From the NCBI RefSeq assembly GCF_964340395.1, contig NC_135560.1:1-64000 (forward strand): DNA of 64,000 nt. Direction: 5' to 3'. Below, in pieces: positions 12,429 through 25,500 of this stretch (position 1 is the stretch's first letter; every line of letters starts with the position of its first letter). The translations under genes were made by a program, and so were the position numbers. This DNA is from Glandiceps talaboti (taxonomy: Eukaryota; Hemichordata; Enteropneusta; Spengelidae). The notes under the pieces were generated by a model, which ran no database searches, was not told where the DNA came from, and was given only the letters and a program-made list of their open reading frames with translations.

Positions 12429-14545
12429 TTGTCAAAACCTGTCCAAACCTTTCAAAACCGGTCCAAACTGGTCGCAAACCAGTGCAAACAAGTCAAAACT
12501 GATAAAAACCAGTCAACACTGGTTTTAAACCGGTCAAAACTGATCAAAACTGGTCAAAACCTGTGCAAACATATCAAAACCGGTCCAGAACCTGTCCAAA
12601 CCGGTCCAAACCTGTCCAAAACCATTCCAAACCGGTCACAACCTGTCTAAACGGTCCAAAACGGTCGAAAACCTATCCAAGGCGGACCAAAACTGGTGAA
12701 AATGAGTCAATACCGGTCAAAACCTTCCAAATTGGTTATAATCAGGTGAAAACAGATCAAAACTGGTCAAAACCTGTCAAAACTGATTCAAACCTGTCGA
12801 AATCTATCGAAACCAGTCCAAAACTGGTGAAAACAAGTCAAAACCGATCAAAACCAGTCAACACCGGTTTAAAACCGATCAACACTGGTCAAAACCTGTC
12901 GCAAACCGGTTTAAAACCAGTCAAAACTGGTCAAAACCTGTGCAAACAGGTCAAACCTCTCCAAACCGGTCAAAAACCTATCCAAACCTGTCCAAAATAG
13001 GTGCAAACAACTCAAAACCCGTCAAAACCAGTCAAAACTGGTCCAAACCTGTCCAAACCTGTCCAAACCGGTCCAAACCGGTCAAAAACCTATCCAAACC
13101 TGTCCAAAATAGGTGCAAACAACTCAAAACCCGTCAAAACCAGTCAAAACTGGTCCAAACCTGTCCAAACCTGTCCAAACCGGTCCAAACCGGTCGAAAA
13201 CCTATCGAAACTGGTCCAAAGCCAGTGCAAGCAAGTCCAAACTGATAGAAACCAGTCAACACCGGTTTAAAACCGGTCAAAACTGATCAAAACTGGTCAA
13301 AACCTGTCAAAACCGGTTCAAAACCAGTCAACACAGGTTTAAAACCGATCAAAACTGATCAAAACTGGTCAAAACCTGTCGCAAACCGGTCAAAACCGGT
13401 CAAAAATAGGTGCAAACAACTCAAAACCCGTCAAAACCGATCAAAACTTGTTAAAACCTGTCCAAACCTTTCAAAACCGGTGCAAACTGGTCGCAAACCA
13501 GTGCAAACAAGTCAAAACTGATAAAAACCAGTCAACACTGGTTTTAAACCGGTCAAAACTGATCAAAACTGGTCAAAACCTGTGCAAACATATCAAAACC
13601 GGTCCAGAACCTGTCCACACCGATCCAAACCTGTCCAAAACCATTCCAAACATTCCAAACCGGTCACAACCTGTCTAAACGGTCCAAAACGGTCGAAAAC
13701 CTATCCAAGGCGGTCCAAAACTGGTGAAAATGAGTCAATACCGGTCAAAACCTTCCAAATTGGTTATAATCAGGTGAAAACAGATCAAAACTGGTCAAAA
13801 CCTGTCAAAACTGATTGAAACCTGTCGAAATCTATCGAAACCAGTCCAAAACTGGTGAAAACAAGTCAAAACCGATCAAAACCAGTTAACACCGGTTTAA
13901 AACCGATCAAAACTGGTCAAAACCTGTCGCAAACCGGTTTAAAACCAGTGAAAACTGGTCAAACCTGTACAAACCTGTCAAACCAGTCCAAACCGGTCAA
14001 AAATAGGTGCAAACAACTCAAAACCCGTCAAAACCGATCAAAACTTGTCAAAAACCTGTCCAAACCTTTCAAAACCGGTCCAAACCGGTCGAAAACCCAT
14101 CTACACTGGTCTAAAACCAGTGCAAACAAGTCAAAACTGATCAGAACCAGTCAACACCGGTTTGAAACCGATCAAAACTGATCAAAACTGGTCAAAACAT
14201 GTCGCAAAACGGTTTAAAACCAGTCAAAACTGGTCAAAACCTGTGCAAACAGGTCAAACCTCTCCAAACCGGTCAAAAACCTATCCAAACCTGTCCAAAA
14301 TAGGTGCAATCAAAACCTGTGCAGACATATCAAAACTGGTCAAAACCTGTCGCAAACCGGTCAAAACCGGTCAAAAATAGGTGCAAACAACTCAAAACCC
14401 GTCAAAACCGATCAAAACTTGTCAAAATCTGTCCAAACCTTTCAAAACCGGTCCAAACTGGTCGCAAACCAGTGCAAACAAGTCAAAACTGATAAAAACC
14501 TGTCAACACTGGTTTTAAACCGGTCAAAACTGATCAAAACTGGTC

Positions 14546-17500
14546 GATTTTCAGTTTAAATTCATTTTCCGATTTTCATTTCAAATTCGTTTTCACTTTT
14601 ATATTCATTTGCAAATCGATTTTCAGTTCAAATTAATTTTCTCATTTCATTTGCAAATCGATTTTCATTTCAAATTTACTGTCACTTTCATTATCATTTG
14701 CAAATCGATTTCCAGTTCAAATTCATTTTCACTTTGTCTATCATTTGCAAATCGATTTTCAGTTCAAATTCATTTTCACTTTCATTTGCAAATTGATTTT
14801 CATTTCAAATTCGTTTTCACTTTTATTTTCATTTGGAATTCGATTTTCAGTTCAAATTTATTTTCACATTTCATTTGCAAATCGATTTTCATTTCAAATT
14901 CATTTTCATTTTCATTTGCAAATTGATTTTCAGTTTAAATTCATTTTCTCTTTTCATTTGCAAATCGATTTTCATTTCAAATTTGTTTTCACTTTAATCA
15001 TTTGCAAATCGATTTTCATTTCAAATTCATTTTCATTTGCATTATCATTTGCAAATCGATTTTCATTGCAAAATCATTTTTACTTTCATTTGGAATTTCA
15101 TTTTCATTTCAAATTAGTTTTTACTTCCATTTTCATTTGGAAATCGATTTTCATTTCAAATTCATTTTCACTCATTTTCATTTGCAAATCGATTTTCAGT
15201 TCAAATTCATTTTCACTTTCATTATCATTTTCATTTTCATTTGCAAATTGTTTTTCATTTCAAATTCGTTTTCTCTTCTATTTTCACTTTTATTATCATT
15301 TGCAAATCGATTTTCATTTCAAATTCATTTTCACTTTCATTATCATTTGCAAATCGATTTTCAGTTCAAATTCATTTTCACATTCATTTGGAAATTCATT
15401 TTCATTTCAAATTCGTTTTTACTTCAATTTTCATTTGCAATTCGATTTTCATTTCAAATTCGTGTTCACTTCCATTTTCATTTGCAATTCGATTTTCATT
15501 TCAAATTCGTGTTCACTTCCATTTTCATTTGCAAATCGATTTTCATTTCAAATTCATTTTCATTTGCATTATCATTTGCAAATCGATTTTCATTTCAAAA
15601 TCATTTTTACTTTCATTTGGAATTTCATTTTCATTTCAAATTAGTTTTTACTTCCATTTTCATTTGGAAATCGATTTTCATTTCAAATTCATTTTCACTC
15701 ATTTTCATTTGCAAATCGATTTTCAGTTCAAATTCATTTTCACTTTCATTATCATTTTCATTTTCATTTGCAAATTGTTTTTCATTTCAAATTCGTTTTC
15801 TCTTCTATTTTCACTTTTATTATCATTTGCAAATCGATTTTCATTTCAAATTCATTTTCACTTTCATTATCATTTGCAAATCGATTTTCAGTTCAAATTC
15901 ATTTTCACATTCATTTGGAAATTCATTTTCATTTCAAATTCGTTTTTACTTCAATTTTCATTTGCAATTCGATTTTCATTTCAAATTCGTGTTCACTTCC
16001 ATTTTCATTTGCAATTCGATTTTCATTTCAAATTCGTGTTCACTTCCATTTTCATTTGCAAATCGATTTTCATTTCAAATTCCTTTTTACTTCCATTTTG
16101 ATTTGCAAATCGATTTTCAGTTCAAACTCATTTTCACATTTCATTTGCAAATCGATTTTCATTTCAAATTTATTTTTACTTTCATTATCATTTGCAAATC
16201 GATTTCCAGCTCAAATTCATTTTCACTTTGTCTATCATTTGCAAATCAATTTTCAGTTCAAATTCATTTTCACTTTCATATGCAAATCGATTTTCATTTC
16301 AAATTCGTTTTCACTTTTATTTTCATTTGGAATTCGATTTTCATTTCAAATTCATTTTCATTTGCATTATCATTTGCAAATCGATTTTCAGTTCAAATTC
16401 ATTTTCACTTTCATTATCATTTGCAAATCGAGTTTCAGTTCAAATTCATTTTCACTTTCATTTGGAAATTCATTTTCATTTCAAATTCGTTTTTATTTCA
16501 ATTTTCATTTGCAAATCGATTTTCATTTCAAATTCAATTTCATTTGCATTATCATTTGCAAATCGATTTTCATTTCAAAATCATTACTTCCATTTTCATT
16601 TGGAAATCGATTTTCATTTCAAATTCATTTTCACTCATTTTCATTTGCAAATCGATTTTCAATTCAAATTCATTTTCACATTTCATTTGCAAATCGATTT
16701 TCATTTCAAATTCATTTTCACTTTCATTATCATTTGCAAATCGATTTTCATTTCAAATTCATTTTCATTTGCATTATCATTTGCAAATCGATCTTCAGTT
16801 CAAATTTATTGTCACTTCCATTTTGATTTGCAAATCGATATTCAGTTCAAACTCAATTTCACTTTTCATTTGCAAATCGATTTTCATTTCAAATTCATTT
16901 TCACTTTCATTATCATTTTCATTTTCATTTGCAAATTGTTTTTCATTTCAAATTCGTTTTCCCTTCCATTTTCATTTTCATTTTCATTTGCAAATCGATT
17001 TTCATTTCAAATTCGTTTTCACTTTTATTTTCATTTTCAAATCGATTTTCATTTCAATTCATTTGGAATTTCATTTTCATTTCAAATTCCTTTTTACTTC
17101 CATTTAGATTTGCAAATCAATTTTCATTTCAAATTCATTTTCATTTTCATTTGCAAATTGATTTTCATTTCAAATTCATTTTCATTTTCATATGCAAATC
17201 GATTTTCATTTCAAATTCGTTTTCACTTTTATTTTCATTTGGAATTCGATTTTCATTTCAAATTCATTTTCATTTGCATAATCATTTGCAAATCGATTTT
17301 CAGTTCAAATTCATTTTCACTTTCATTATCATTTGCAAATCGATTTTCAGTTCAAATTCATTTTCACTTTCATTTGGAAATTCATTTTCATTTCAAATTC
17401 GTTTTTATTTCAATTTTCATTTGCAAATCGATTTTCATTTCAAATTCATTTTCACTTTCATTATCATTTTCATTTTCATTTGCAAATTGATTTTCATTTC

Positions 17501-20500
17501 AAATTCGTTTTCACTTCCATTCTCATTTTCATTTTCATTTGCAAATCGATTTTCATTTCAAATTCGTTTTCACCTCCATTTTCATTTGCAAATCGTTTTT
17601 CATTTCAAAATCATTTTTACTTTCATTGGAATTTCATTTTCATTTCAAATTCCTTATTACTTCCATTTAGATTTGCAAGTCGATTTTCATTTCAAATTCA
17701 TTTTCATTTTCATTTGCAAATTGATTTTCATTTCAAATTCATTTTCATTTTCATTTGCAAATTGATTTTCATTTCAAATTCGTGTTCACTTTCATTTTCA
17801 ATTGCAAATCGATTTTCATTTCAAATTCATTTTCACTCATTTTCATTTGCAAATCGATTTTCAGTTCAAATTCATTTTCACTTTTATTTTCATTTGGAAT
17901 TCGATTTTCAGTTCAAATTCATTTTCACATTTCATTTGCAAATCGATTTTCATTTCAAATTCATTTTCACTTTCATTATCATTTGCAAATCGATTTTCAT
18001 TTCAAATTCATTTTCATTTGCATTATCATTTGCAAATCGATTTTCAGTTCAAATTTATTTTCACTTCCATTTTGATTTGCAAATCGATATTCAGTTCAAA
18101 CTCAATTTCACTTTTCATTTGCAAATAGATTTTCATTTCAAATTCGTTTTCACTTCCATTTTCATTTGCAAATCGATTTTCATTTCAAATTCATTTTCAC
18201 TTTTATTATCATTTGCAAATCGATTTTCATTTCAAATTCATTTTCACTTTCATTATCATTTTCATTTTCATTTGCAAATTGTTTTTCATTTCAAATTCGT
18301 TTTCCCTTCCATTTTCATTTTCATTTTCATTTGCAAATCGATTTTCATTTCAAATTCGTTTTCAATTTTATTTTCATTTTCAAATCGATTTTCATTTCAA
18401 TTCATTTGGAATTTCATTTTCATTTCAAATTCCTTTTTACTTCCATTTAGATTTGCAAATCGGTTTTTATTTCAAATTCATTTTCATTTTCATTTGCAAA
18501 TTGATTTTCATTTCAAATTCATTTTCATTTTCATTTCAAATTTGTTTTCACTTTTATTTTCATTTGCAAATTGATTTCCATTTCAAATTCGTTTTCACTT
18601 TCATTTTCATTTGCAATTCGATTTTCATTTCAAATTCGTTTTCACTTCCATTTTCATTTCAAATTCGTTTTCACTTCCATTTTCAACTGAAAATCGATTT
18701 TCATTTCAAATTCATTTTCACTCATTTTCATTTGCAAATCGATTTTCATTTCAAATTCATTTTCACTTTCATTTGTAAATTGATTTTTATTTCAAATTCG
18801 TTTTCACTTTCATGTGGAAATTCATTTTCATTTCAAATCTGCTTTAACTTCCATTTTCATTTTCAAATCGATTTTCATTTCAAATTCGTTTTTACTTTTA
18901 TTTTCATTTGCAAATCGATTTTCATTTCAAATTCGTATTCACTTTTATTTTCATTTGCAAATCGATTTTCATTTCAAATTCATTTTCACTTTCATTATCA
19001 TTTTCATTTTCATTTGCAAATTGATTTTCATTTCAATTTCGTTTTCACTTCCATTTTCATTTTCATTTTCATTTCTAAATCGATTTTCATTTCAAATTCG
19101 TTTTCACCTCCATTTTCATTTGCAAATCGATTTTCATTTCAAATTTATTGTCACTTTCATTATCATTTGCAAATCGATTTCCAGTTCAAATTCATTTTCA
19201 CTTTGTCTATCATTTGGAAATCGATTTTCAGTTCAAATTCATTTTCACTTTCATTTGCAAATTAATTTTCATTTCAAATTCGTTTCCACTTCCATTTTCA
19301 TTTTCATTTTCATTTGCAAATCGATTTTCATTTCAAATTCGTTTTCACCTCCATTTTCATTTGCAAATCGATTTTCATTTCAAATTTATTGTCACTTTCA
19401 TTATCATTTGCAAATCGATTTCCAGTTCAAATTCATTTTCACTTTGTCTATCATTTGGAATTCGATTTTCAGTTCAAATTCATTTTCACATTTCATTTGC
19501 AAATCGATTTTCATTTCAAATTCATTTTCATTTTCATTTGCAAATTGATTTTCAGTTGAAATTCATTTTCTCTTTTCATTTGCAAATCGATTTTCATTTC
19601 AAATTTGTTTTCACTTTAATCATTTGCAAATCGATTTTCATTTCAAATTCATTTTCATTTGCATTATCATTTGCAAATCGATTTTCATTTCAAAATCATT
19701 TTTACTTTCATTTGGAATTTCATTTTCATTTCAAATTAGTTTTTACTTCCATTTTCATTTGGAAATCGATTTTCATTTCAAATTTATTTTCACTTTCATT
19801 ATCATTTGCAAATCGATTTCCAGTTCAAATTCATTTCCACATTTTATTTGCAAATCGATTTTCATTTCAAATTTATTTTCACTTTCATTATCATTTGCAA
19901 ATCGATTTCCAGTTGAAATTCATTTCCACTTTGTCTATCATTTGCAAATCGATTTTCAGTTCAAATTCATTTTCACTTTCATTTGCAAATTGATTTTCAT
20001 TTCAAATTCGTTTTCACTTTTATTTTCATTTGGAATTCGATTTTCAGTTCAAATTCATTTTCACATTTCATTTGCAAATCGATTTTCATTTCAAATTCAT
20101 TTTCACTTTCATTATCATTTGCAAATCGATTTTCATTTCAAATTCATTTTCATTTGCATTATCATTTGCAAATCGATCTTCAGTTCAAATTTATTGTCAC
20201 TTCCATTTTGATTTGCAAATCGATATTCAGTTCAAACTCAATTTCACTTTTCATTTGCAAATCGATTTTCATTTCAAATTCGTTTTCATTTCCATTTTCA
20301 TTTGCAAATCGATTTTCATTTCAAATTCATTTTCACTTTTATTATCATTTGCAAATCGATTTTCATTTCAAATTCATTTTCACTTTCATTATCATTTTCA
20401 TTTTCATTTGCAAATTATTTTTCATTTCAAATTCGTTTTCCCTTCCATTTTCATTTTCATTTTCATTTGCAAATCGATTTTCATTTCAAATTCGTTTTCA

Positions 20501-22595
20501 CTTTTATTTTCATTTTCAAATCGATTTTCATTTCAATTCATTTGGAATTTCATTTTCATTTCAAATTCCTTTTTACTTCCATTTAGATTTGCAAATCAAT
20601 TTTCATTTCAAATTCATTTTCATTTTCATTTGCAAATTGATTTTCATTTCAAATTCATTTTCATTTTCATTTGCAAATTGATTTTCATTTCAAATTTGTT
20701 TTCACTTTTATTTTCATTTGCAACTTGGTTTCCATTTCAAATTCGTTTTCACTTTCATTTTCATTTGCAATTCGATTTTCATTTCAAATTCGTTTTCACT
20801 TCCATTTTCATTTGCAAATCGATTTCCATTTCAAATTCGTTTTCACTTTCATTTTCATTTGCAATTCGATTTTCAATTCAAATTCGTTTACACTTTCATT
20901 TGGAAATTCATTTTCATTTCAAATTCGTTTTTACTTCAATTTTCATATGCAAATCGACTTTCATTTCAAATTCGTGTTCACTTCCATTTTCATTTGCAAA
21001 TCGATTTTCATTTCAAATTCATTTTCACTTTTATTATCATTTGCAAATCGATTTTCATTTCAAATTCATTTTCACTTTCATTATCATTTTCATTTTCATT
21101 TGCAAATTGTTTTTCATTTCAAATTCGTTTTCTCTTCCATTTTCATTTTCATTTTCATTTGCAAATCGATTTTCATTTCAAATTCGTTTTCACTTTTATT
21201 TTCATTTTCAAATCGATTTTCATTTCAATTCAATTGGAATTTCATTTTCATTTCAAATTCCTTTTTACTTCCATTTAGATTTGCAAATCGATTTTCATTT
21301 CAAATTCATTTTCATTTTCATTTGCAAATTGATTTTCATTTCAAATTCCTTTTTACTTCTATTTAGATTTGCAAATCGATTTTCATTTCAAATTCATTTT
21401 CATTTTCATTTGCAAATTGATTTTCATTTCAAATTCATTTTCATTTTCATTTGCAAATTGATTTTTATTTCAAATTTGTTTTCACTTTTATTTTCATTTG
21501 CAAATCGATTTCCATTTCAAATTCGTTTTCACTTTCTTTTTCATTTGCAATTCGATTTTCATTTCAAATTCGTTTTCACTTCCATTTTCATTTGCAAATC
21601 GATTTCCATTTAAAATTCGTGTTCACTTTCATTTTCAATTGCAAATCGATTTTCATTTCAAATTCATTTTCATTTTCATTTGCAAATCGATTTTCATTTC
21701 AAATTCGTTTTCACCTCCATTTTCATTTGCAAATCGATTTTCATTTCAAATTCATTTTCATTTTCATTTGCAAATTGATTTTCATTTCAAATTCATTTTC
21801 ATTTTCATTTGCAAATTGATTTTCATTTCAAATTTGTTTTCACTTTTATTTTCATTTGCAAATTGATTTTTATTTCAAATTTGTTTTCACTTTTATTTTC
21901 ATTTGCAAATCGATTACCATTTCAAATTCGTTTTCACTTTCTTTTTCATTTGCAATTCGATTTTCATTTCAAATTCGTGTTCACTTCCATTTTCAATTGC
22001 AAATCGATTTTCATTTCAAATTCATTTTCATTTTCATTTGCAAATCGATTTTCATTTCAAATTCCTTTTCACCTCCATTTTCATTTGCAAATCGATTTTC
22101 ATTTCAAATTTATTGTCACTTTCATTATCATTTGGAATTCGATTTTCAGTTCAAATTCATTTTCACATTTCATTTGCAAATCGATTTTCATTTCAAATTC
22201 ATTTTCATTTTCATTTGCAAATTGATTTTCAGTTTAAATTCATTTTCTCTTTTCATTTGCAAATCGATTTCCATTTCAAATTCGTTTTCACTTTCATTTT
22301 CATTTGAAATTCGATTTTCATTTCAAATTCGTTTTTTCACTTCCATTTTCATTTGCAAATCGATTTCCATTTCAAATTCGTTTTCACTTTCATTTTCATT
22401 TGCAATTCGATTTTCATTTCAAATTCGTTTTCACTTTCATTTGGAAATTCATTTTCATTTCAAATTCGTTTTTACTTCAATTTTCATATGCAAATCGATT
22501 TTCATTTCAAATTCGTGTTCACTTCCATTTTCAAATGCAAATCGATTTTCATTTCAAATTCATTTTAACTTTCATTTGGAAATTCATTTTTATTT
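14546..22595. repeat. Subtelomeric satellite C, first array (C1), ~47-bp monomer
   Basis: About 8 kb of T-rich tandem repeat. The full monomer is 47 bp and is made of an 18-bp block starting ATTTTCATTTGC, a 17-bp block starting ATTTTCATTTCA and a 12-bp block starting ATTTTCAC. Shortened forms with ATTATC or ATTTGGAA also occur. Each monomer carries the nested palindromes ATTTGCAAAT and AAATCGATTT. Stop codons are rare on +, so several + frames stay open for hundreds of codons, the longest at 15002-17107. Their translation is a hydrophobic Phe/Ile/Ser/His repeat and not a plausible gene. Confidence 0.95.
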
Positions 22596-25500
22596 CAGCA
22601 AAAGCGCTGAGATGTGGTAGCGAAGGTAGCGGTAGGTAGGGGAGGGTAGCGAAGTTTTTTTCAGCAAAAGCACTGAAATATGGTAGCGAAGGTAGCGGTA
22701 GGTAGCGGAGGGTAGGGAATTTTTTTTCAGCAAAAGCACTGAAATATGGTAGCTTAGGTAGCGGTAGGTAGCGGAGGGTAGCGAAGTTTTTTTTCCAGCA
22801 AAAGCACTGAAATATGGTAGCGAAGGTTGCGGTAGGTAGCGGAGGGTAGCGAAGTTTTTTTTCTAGCAAAAGCGGTGAGATGTGGTAGCGAAGGTAGCGG
22901 TAGGTAGCGGAGGGTAGCGAATTTTTTTTCAGCAAAAGCACTGAAATGTCGTAGTGAAGGTAGCGGTAGGTAGCGGAGGGTAGTGAATTTTTTTTCCAGC
23001 AAAAGCACTGAAATATGGTAGGGAAGGTAGCGGTAGGTAGCGGAGGGTAGCGAAGTTTTTTTTTTTCAGCAAAAGCACTGAAATGTGGTAGCGAAGGTAG
23101 CGGTAGGTAGCGGAGGGTAGCATAGTTTTTTTTTTCCAGCAAAGGCACTGAAATATCGAAGCGAAGGTAGCAGTAGGTAGAGGAGGGTAGCGAAGTTTTT
23201 TTTCTAGCAAAAGCGCTGAGATGTGGTAGCGAAGGTAGCGGTAGGTAGCGGAGGGTAGCAAATTTTTTTTCAGCAAAAGCATTGAAATGTGGTAGCGAAT
23301 GTAGCGGTAGGTAGCGGAAGGTAGCGGATTTTTTTTCAGCAAAAGCATTGAAATGTGGTAGCGAAGGTAGCGGTACGTAGCGGAGTGTGGCGAAGTTTTT
23401 TTCCAGCAAAAGCACTGAAATATGGTAGCGTAGGTAGTAGTAGGTAGCGGAGGGGAGCCAAAGTTTTTTTTCTAGCAAAAGCGCTGAGATGTGGTAGCGA
23501 AGGTAGCGGTAGGTAGCGGAGGGTAGCGAATTTTTTTTCAGCAAAAGTATTGAAATATGGTATCGAAGGTAGCGGTAGGTAGCGGATTTTTCTTCTAGCA
23601 AAAGCGCTGAGATGTGGTAACGAAGCTAGCGGTAGGTAGCGGAGGGTAGCGAAATTTTTTTTCCAGCAAAAGCACTGAAATATAGTAGCAAAGGTAGCGG
23701 TAGGTAGCGGAGGGTAGCGAAGTTTTTTTTGTAGCAAAAGTGCTGAGATGTGGTAGCGAAGGTAGCGGTAGGTAGCGGAGGGTAGCGAATTTTTTTTCAG
23801 CAAAAGCATTGAAATACGGTAGCGAAGGTAGCGGTAGGTAGCGGAGGGTAGCGAAGTTTTTTTCCAGCAAAAGCACTGAAATGTGGTAGCGAATGTAGCG
23901 GTAGTTAGCGGAGGGTAGCGAAGTTTTTTTTCTAGCAAAAGCGCTGAGATGTGGTAGCGAGGGTAGCGGTAGGTAGCGGAGGGTAGTGAAGTTTTTTTTC
24001 TAGCAAAAGCGCTGAGATGTGGTAGCGAAGATAGCGGTAGGTAGTGGAGGGTAGCTAAGTTTTTTTAAGCAAAAGCGCTGAGATGTGGTAGCGAGGGTAG
24101 CGGTAGGTAGCGGAGGGTAGTGAAGTTTTTTTTCTAGCAAAAGCGCTGAGATGTGGTAGCGAAGATAGCGGTAGGTAGTGGAGGGTAGCTAAGTTTTTTT
24201 AAGCAAAAGCATTGAAATATGGTAGGGAAGGTAGCGGTAGGTAGCGGATTTTTTATTCTTGCAAAAGCGCTGAGATGTGCTAGCGAAGGTAGCGGTAGGT
24301 AGCGGAGGGTAGCGAAGTTTTTTTCAGCAAAATCACTGAAATGTGGTAGCGAAGGTAGCGGTAGGTAGCGGAGGGTAGCGAAGTTTTTTTCCAGCAAAAG
24401 CACTGAAATATGGTAGCGAAGGTAGCGGTAGGTAGCAGAGGGTAGCGAAGTTTTTTTTCTAGCAAAAGCGCTGAGATGTGGTAGCGAAGGTAGCGGTAGG
24501 TAGCAGAGGGTAGCGAAGTTTTTTTTTTCATCAAAAGCAATGACGTGGTAGCGAAGGTAGCGGTAGGTAGCGGAGGGTAGCGGATTTTTTTTCCAGCAAA
24601 AGCACTGAAATATGGTAGCGAAGGTAGCGGTAGGTAGCGGAGGTTAGCGAAGTTTTTTTTTTCAGCAAAAGCACTGAAATGTGGTAGCGGTAGGTAGTGG
24701 AGGGTAGCGGAGTTTTTTTTTCCAGCAAAAGCACTGAAATATGGTAGCGAAGGTAGCAGTAGGTAGCGGAGGGTAGCGAAGTTTTTTTTCTAGCGCTGAG
24801 ATGTGGTAGCGAAGGTAGCAGTAGGTAGCGGAAGGTATCGGATTTTTTTCAGCAAAAGCATTGAAATATGGTAGCGAAGGTAGCGGTAGGTAGCGGAGGG
24901 TAGCGTAGTTTTTTTCCAGCAAAAGCAGTGAAATATGGTAGCGAAGGTAGCGGTAGGTAGCGGAGGGTAGCGAATTTTTTTTCTTCAGCAAAAGCAATGT
25001 AATGTGGTAGCGAAGGTAGCGGTAGGTAGCGGAGGGTAGCGAAGTTTTATTTTCAGCAAAAGCACTGAAATGTGGTAGCGAAGGTAGCGGTAGGTAGCGG
25101 AGGGTAGCGAAGTTTTATTTTCAGCAAAATCACTGAAATGTGGTAGCGAAGGAAGCGGTAGGTAGCGGAGGGTAGCGAAGTTTTTTTCCAGCAAAAGCAC
25201 TGAAATATGGTAGCGAAGGTAGCGGTAGGTAGCAGAGGGTAGCGAAGTTTTTTTTCTAGCAAAAGCGCTGAGATGTGGTAGCGAAGGTAGCGGTAGGTAG
25301 CGGATGGTAGCGAAGTTTTTTTTTTCATCAAAAGCAATGACGTGGTAGCGAAGGTAGCGGTAGGTAGCGGAGGGTATCGGATTTTTTTTCCAGCAAAAGC
25401 ACTGAAATATGGTAGCGAAGGTAGCGGTAGGTAGCGGAGGTTAGCGAAGTTGTTTTTTCAGCAAAAGCACTGAAATGTGGTAGCGGTAGGTAGTGGAGGG

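Larger units (their letters stand above)
139..14545. repeat. Subtelomeric satellite B, 10-bp basic unit
   Basis: About 14.4 kb of tandem units of 10 bp (sometimes 11) of the type TCAAAACYGG. Common variants are TCAAAACTGA, TCAAAACTGG, TCAAAACCTG, TCCAAACCGG and TTTAAAACCGA. The translation of any frame repeats every 10 residues, as a 10-bp period requires. Composite motifs such as AACACCGGTTTAAAACCGA, TTGGTTATAATCAGG and ATAGGTGCAAACAACTC recur every few hundred bases and define a higher-order pattern. The array ends within TGGTC at 14541-14545, where satellite C begins without spacer. All open frames inside are low-complexity by-products, so I call no gene here. Confidence 0.95.

Noticed and set aside
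313-14492. Many + strand open frames rich in SKPVQT/QNRSK repeats in satellite B
   Set aside because: Their 10-residue periodicity is the direct result of the 10-bp satellite unit. They overlap in several frames, restart in every copy, and have no domain or gene structure.
14609-22639. Long Phe/Ile/Ser/His-rich open frames in satellite C, up to 701 codons
   Set aside because: Overlapping frames are open at the same place, and the translation repeats with the 47-bp monomer. Composition explains them better than selection on protein.
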